NCBI GenBank assembly: GCA_017881265.1
Contig: JADGRA010000080.1
Coordinates: forward strand, 62,001 to 126,000
Reading direction: 5' to 3'
Source: Myxococcaceae bacterium
Lineage (GTDB): Bacteria > Myxococcota > Myxococcia > Myxococcales > Myxococcaceae
DNA: 64,000 bases
The position numbers were made by a program, and so were the translations under genes. Numbering within the stretch: position 1 is the first letter of the stretch; each line of letters begins with the position of its first letter. Under the pieces are notes generated by a model, which had not been told where the DNA came from, searched no databases, and was given only the letters and a program-made list of their open reading frames with translations. Shown here piece by piece: positions 61,601-64,000 of this stretch.

Positions 61601-62281
61601 GCGCGTCTGGTCAACCCGCGCCGGGTGGTAGGCGTCGTCCGCGGCCACCTTCTCGCCGTTGACCCAGAGGCGGAATGCGCCGGAGGTGCCGAGGCCAAGC
61701 GTCACTCGCCGCGCCGCCGGCTCGTCCAGCAAGGCGAGGGCGTAGGCCACCACCGAGCGGTTGGGGTGAAGCAGGGCGGCGAGGTCCACCGCGCCATCCA
61801 GGGAGTTGAGCTTGACCGGACGCCACTGCGCCTTCTCACCCTTGGCCGGGTAGGCCGCCTTCAGGTCGAGGGAGGTCTCTGGCCCGAAGTCCGTGTCGCA
61901 CCCGGACTTGCCCTCGTTGTCGAAGCTGCCAAGGACGTACACCGACTGAAGGAAGCCCAGCGCGGCGGCTTGCGCCCGGGCGGCGGCTAGGTCGGCTCGC
62001 TCCCGGGACGACTGCAGCAGCAGCAGTCGCGCACTGGTGCGGGTGAAGGCGTCCGTCTTGGGGTCGCGCGCCACACGCTGGTACGTCCGGTCGAGCGCGC
62101 TCGGGTCAGAGATGAATTCTCGTGTCTCGTCCAGCCGAAGCAGTGCCGCCGTTCCGGTGGGGGACGAGGCGCTGGCCAGTACCTGCGCGGTCCGGTCGGC
62201 GACGGTCCGGACGATGGGGTCCGTCGCGGGCGCCGCCGAGGCGAGTACGGGCAGGAGCAAGGTGAGCGGGAGGACGGTCAT
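58628..62281 (-). CDS. Secreted TPR and transglutaminase-like (DUF3857/DUF3858) protein
   Basis: A 1217-residue protein with a signal peptide (about residues 1-17). Residues 100-270 form a beta-rich domain, 280-600 are TPR helices, then a DUF3857-type beta domain (about 620-800), a transglutaminase-like core with Cys in GDCKDKASLLHAMLEAAGV near 905, His in FNHAILYVPSLDWYLDGT near 950 and its Asp, and a DUF3858-like C-terminal barrel domain (from about 1030). The Cys-His-Asp triad seems complete, so it could act as a protease or cross-linker in the periplasm. Stands alone, minus strand. Confidence 0.85.
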   Translation of the reverse strand: MTVLPLTLLLPVLASAAPATDPIVRTVADRTAQVLASASSPTGTAALLRLDETREFISDPSALDRTYQRVARDPKTDAFTRTSARLLLLQSSRERADLAAARAQAAALGFLQSVYVLGSFDNEGKSGCDTDFGPETSLDLKAAYPAKGEKAQWRPVKLNSLDGAVDLAALLHPNRSVVAYALALLDEPAARRVTLGLGTSGAFRLWVNGEKVAADDAYHPARVDQTRVAVNLRHGINRVLLKVCQDGTAPLGFFLRDEAARARAIQPAVLPPLPRGGTAKPVRLPTLTSRLQALADAHPADATLLGEAAAVFAAARGFDELRHVAAGLAEKAAALAAEQGKASARLELLAARLGTDDTSAQRRHLEAAVAAEPDDPEAFLSLAQHELNAGYPQRARELLERWVREYPAFAPAQLLLARVEEETGDPVSATLRVEQLYQKMPDILGVAREGIRSARRLERSDEAAARMDRLLRRRPGDTSTLLTLSALRADLGQVEEAEALLERVLAVEPADNGTRLRLAEMLAANGDLERGLKRFEEAAALAPTDAEVPERMGRALLQAGRRDPALAAFERSLALRPQNPALQEALRTLRDELRALPDGFAMDVGPLVAEADSYSEDAVTLVDNTLVRVQPSGQSTRFEQRAVKVYTQRGVDAFRSFQVATYSPSTQQVRVLRARINRPDGSVVDTFGDTDVSVNEPWSGMFYDVRARMLTFPTLAAGDLLEVQYQVDDVAAENLLSDYWGDLVPVEGGTPKLRWQYAVEMPPGRPLYWNEKTLGAGVRVTHTPAADGRTLHRFSASRLPRLTAEPAMPGWPEVAATLSVSTYRTWEEVGRYYWRLIRDQLRPDASIRAAVDEALQGVDRTDRRAVVRALYGYVVSRTRYVALEFGIHGYQPYRVDRVLARRFGDCKDKASLLHAMLEAAGVDSRIVLLRMRSLGAVPSEPASLAVFNHAILYVPSLDWYLDGTAEFHGASELPGADRQASILVVEPDGPSRFTTTPPAAADGNVTDLHLQLALRPAGTAEGKAETHIRGTGAPAYRRSYQTLATRRTNLERAWSHAFPGLSVGEVTVDGLSQLDRDVTLDFQVHVPRYAEVSTAGLRFFPFPGASGYLQGLAPLAERNRDLVLDGPTVNRFHYLYQLPHGYVVDELPHALTTQTPFGHAQFGCHTKADALECTGEVAVTTARVAAKDYPAFRAFLSEVDQAFGHKVLVRPTGAVVP

Positions 62282-62498
62282 CCAGGAGTGGCGGCGCGGG
62301 CTTCGCCTTCTCTCATATCCAAGGACGGTGCCCGGCGCCCAACCAACGCTTTCCGGGGGCTGCCTCTTCCCCGGGGGTCCGCCGTACCTCAGGCGGACCT
62401 GCCCCGCCTATGGTGCCCTCGCCCCCCTGGGGGGACTGGACGGTCGGGGTGTGGTTCGCCTGGCTCGCCCAGGCCCTCGCCAAGGAAGGAGGTTGTGG

Positions 62499-62867
62499 AT
62501 GAAGCGCCCTTCGAGAGCCGCCCGCAACGTCGGGGACGTCGTTCCGTTTCTCTAGGTCCGCAGCATGAAGCGCTCGCTTCGCTACTACGTCGACGGCCTC
62601 GGCTTCCAGGTGGCCAAGCGCTGGACGGTGGACGGGGGCATCCGCTTCAGGGCCCGCCGCCTCGCGGCCTCCGAGCCGGAGGTGGGAAACGCCATGTGGT
62701 TCACGACGCTCACGGACCCGGACGGCTACCGCATCCATTTCGAGAGTGCGACCGAGGTGGCCGAGGACACGAAGCTCTCGGCCTTGCGGGCGCGGTCACC
62801 CTCGTCGCCCGGAAAAGCTGGGCGAAGGCATTCGCCACGCCGCGCGCGGCGGGCACGGGCAGTCTGA
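62499..62867 (+). pseudogene. Decayed VOC (glyoxalase-like) gene
   Basis: An ATG with a strong AAGGAGG ribosome-binding site starts a frame reading GDVVPFL, then TAG at codon 19, then VRSMKRSLRYYVDGLGFQVA, as expected of the N-terminus of a VOC/PhnB-type dioxygenase-fold protein. The core after the first strands is missing: about 45 residues usually present are absent between GGIRF and RARRLAASEP, after which the normal end NAMWFTTLTDPDGYRIHFES appears. The rest is low-complexity. An internal stop plus an internal deletion mark a pseudogene. A shorter ORF from the ATG at 62565 is also possible, but would lack the fold. Confidence 0.65.
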
Positions 62868-62895
62868 GCGAGACCTGTCCTGCCAGCTGCTTACC

Positions 62896-64000
62896 TCAGG
62901 AGAACACCCCCCGCCGGTCCATTTCCTTCGGCTGAGGCAGCCCCATCAACCGCAGCAGCGTGGGGGCCACGTCGGCCAGCACGCCAGGGCGTAGCTTCGC
63001 TCCGCGGAAGTCCGGATGGATGAGGTAGAAGGGAACGGGGTTCAAGGTGTGCGAGGTGTGGGGCTCCCGAGTCACCGGGTCGCGCATCTGCTCACAGTTG
63101 CCGTGGTCGGCAGTGACGACTAGGACGTACCCGCTGCGCGCGCACGCATCGCCGAGCGCCCCGAGGCAGCCGTCCACCGTCTCCACCGCCCGCATGGCCG
63201 CGCTCAGCACCCCGGTGTGACCGACCATGTCCGGGTTGGCGTAATTGACGAGGAGGAAGTCGTAGACGCTTGCATCGACGCGCTTCACCAGCTGCTGGGT
63301 AACCGGCACCGCGCTCATCTCCGGCTTCAAGTCGTACGTCTTCACGTCCCTCGGCGAGGGGACCAGCGCTCGCTCCTCTCCGGGAAACACCACCTCCCGT
63401 CCCCCATTGAAGAAGAACGTGACGTGCGCGTACTTCTCGGTCTCGGCCGTGCGGAACTGGCGCAATCCGGCGTCGGCGACCACCTCCGGGAAGATGTGGT
63501 GGGGCTGGTCGGGCGGAAACAGGACGGGCAGCCCGAACGTCGCGTCGTACTCGGTGAGGCAGAGGTAGCGGCCGAGCCGCAGTCCGCCGCGGTCGAATTC
63601 CTTGAAGTCCGGGAAGGCCAGAGCACGGGTAATCTCCCGCGCCCGGTCCGCGCGGAAGTTGAAGAAGAGCACGGTGTCCCCGTCGCGGATGGTGGCCACG
63701 GGCGCTCCGTCGGAGACGAGCACCGTGGGGTGGACGAATTCGTCCGTCACCTTTTCCGCGTAGGCGGCTCGCACTGCCTGCACCGCGCTCGGCGCGCGCG
63801 GGCCGTCGGCGTGCACCATCGCATGGTAGGCGAGCGCTACCCGGTCCCAGCGCTGGTCGCGGTCCATCGCGTAGTACCGGCCGGACACCGTGGCGATGCG
63901 CCCGGTGCCGGTGTCGCGCAGGAAGCGTTCGAATGTCTCCAGGTCGCCGAGCGCGCTCTGCGGCGGCGTGTCCCGGCCGTCGAGGAAGGCGTGGACGTAC
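62896..64000 (-). CDS. gpmI: 2,3-bisphosphoglycerate-independent phosphoglycerate mutase, 5' end missing
   Basis: Interconverts 3- and 2-phosphoglycerate in glycolysis. 367 residues are visible and the gene continues past the right edge. HAFLDGRDTPP at the start is the metal-binding region of the phosphotransferase domain. SGRYYAMDRDQRWDRV near residue 35, FFNFRADRAREITRAL near 115, DYDFLLVNYANPDMVGHTG-type segment near 250 and VVTADHGNCEQMRDP near 290 are all family hallmarks. The phosphoserine-bearing N-terminus is outside. Cytoplasmic, di-manganese enzyme. Confidence 0.95.
   Translation of the reverse strand, partial: YVHAFLDGRDTPPQSALGDLETFERFLRDTGTGRIATVSGRYYAMDRDQRWDRVALAYHAMVHADGPRAPSAVQAVRAAYAEKVTDEFVHPTVLVSDGAPVATIRDGDTVLFFNFRADRAREITRALAFPDFKEFDRGGLRLGRYLCLTEYDATFGLPVLFPPDQPHHIFPEVVADAGLRQFRTAETEKYAHVTFFFNGGREVVFPGEERALVPSPRDVKTYDLKPEMSAVPVTQQLVKRVDASVYDFLLVNYANPDMVGHTGVLSAAMRAVETVDGCLGALGDACARSGYVLVVTADHGNCEQMRDPVTREPHTSHTLNPVPFYLIHPDFRGAKLRPGVLADVAPTLLRLMGLPQPKEMDRRGVFS

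Noticed and set aside
62037..62555. Plus-strand ORF of 172 residues
   Set aside because: Mostly antisense to the TPR/transglutaminase gene; only its last 19 codons belong to the broken VOC gene.

Overview
This is a very GC-rich, gene-dense stretch of bacterial chromosome with no mobile elements, no CRISPR array and no rRNA. The gene content fits a myxobacterium (Myxococcota, probably Cystobacterineae). It shows a Ser/Thr kinase with a membrane anchor and TPR tail, several TPR-rich proteins, many lipoproteins of unknown role, an ECF sigma/zinc anti-sigma pair, a TPR-fused site-2 protease, a bacterial SUI1 protein and frequent 4-base ATGA/GTGA gene overlaps. This assignment is an inference from gene families, not from a marker gene. 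Both ends cut a gene: a giant TPR protein on the left and gpmI on the right.

Layout. 1-6.8 kb: TPR giant, Cys-rich lipoprotein, queC and a D-Ala-D-Ala dipeptidase, co-directional. 6.9-13.5 kb: heme A synthase operon with a TPR lipoprotein and an orphan PhnD-like binding protein, then an RND/MMPL exporter, a GT4 glycosyltransferase and a membrane protein. 13.7-19.9 kb: two-subunit class I fumarase, META lipoprotein plus YgfZ, a cupin/VKOR-DsbA/SUI1 operon, and NAD-type isocitrate dehydrogenase. 20-26.9 kb: DUF4230 protein, queF, GNAT, ChbG-like deacetylase, methyltransferase, Ser/Thr kinase and two DUF4190-like membrane proteins. 27-33.9 kb: seven minus-strand genes, namely a TPR-fused M50 protease, a fatty-acid desaturase, and an ECF sigma / ZAS anti-sigma / DUF1223 thiol protein / small Cys-rich membrane protein / ABC exporter series that looks like an envelope redox-stress module.

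34-43 kb: dusB, an outer-membrane protein, an SDR-DUF2867 protein, a GH1 beta-glucosidase, a tiny Lys/Arg-rich gene with its own promoter and terminator, an NFACT protein, a YkgJ-type Cys-cluster protein, a metallopeptidase and pyruvate kinase. 43-50 kb: D-aminoacylase-like amidohydrolase, GAF-HD-GYP-like protein, response regulator, tRNA-Pro(CGG), a membrane protein and a FadL-type porin. 50-58.6 kb: a broken DUF748 gene, an LTxxQ-like lipoprotein, a DedA-rhodanese gene, a MacB-type permease, DUF3293, a response regulator and a LarA-like protein. 58.6-64 kb: a 1217-residue TPR/transglutaminase protein, a decayed VOC gene and gpmI.

The most notable observation is at 53.0-54.0 kb. The DedA-rhodanese reading frame meets an in-frame TGA exactly where a Cys of the rhodanese loop is expected, then continues as normal rhodanese sequence. 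A perfect 7-bp hairpin with a G-rich loop sits 21 nt downstream. This is a strong candidate selenoprotein. A second pattern is that about ten genes lack a Shine-Dalgarno sequence and instead have a TANNNT hexamer 6-13 nt before the start codon, which suggests leaderless transcripts.
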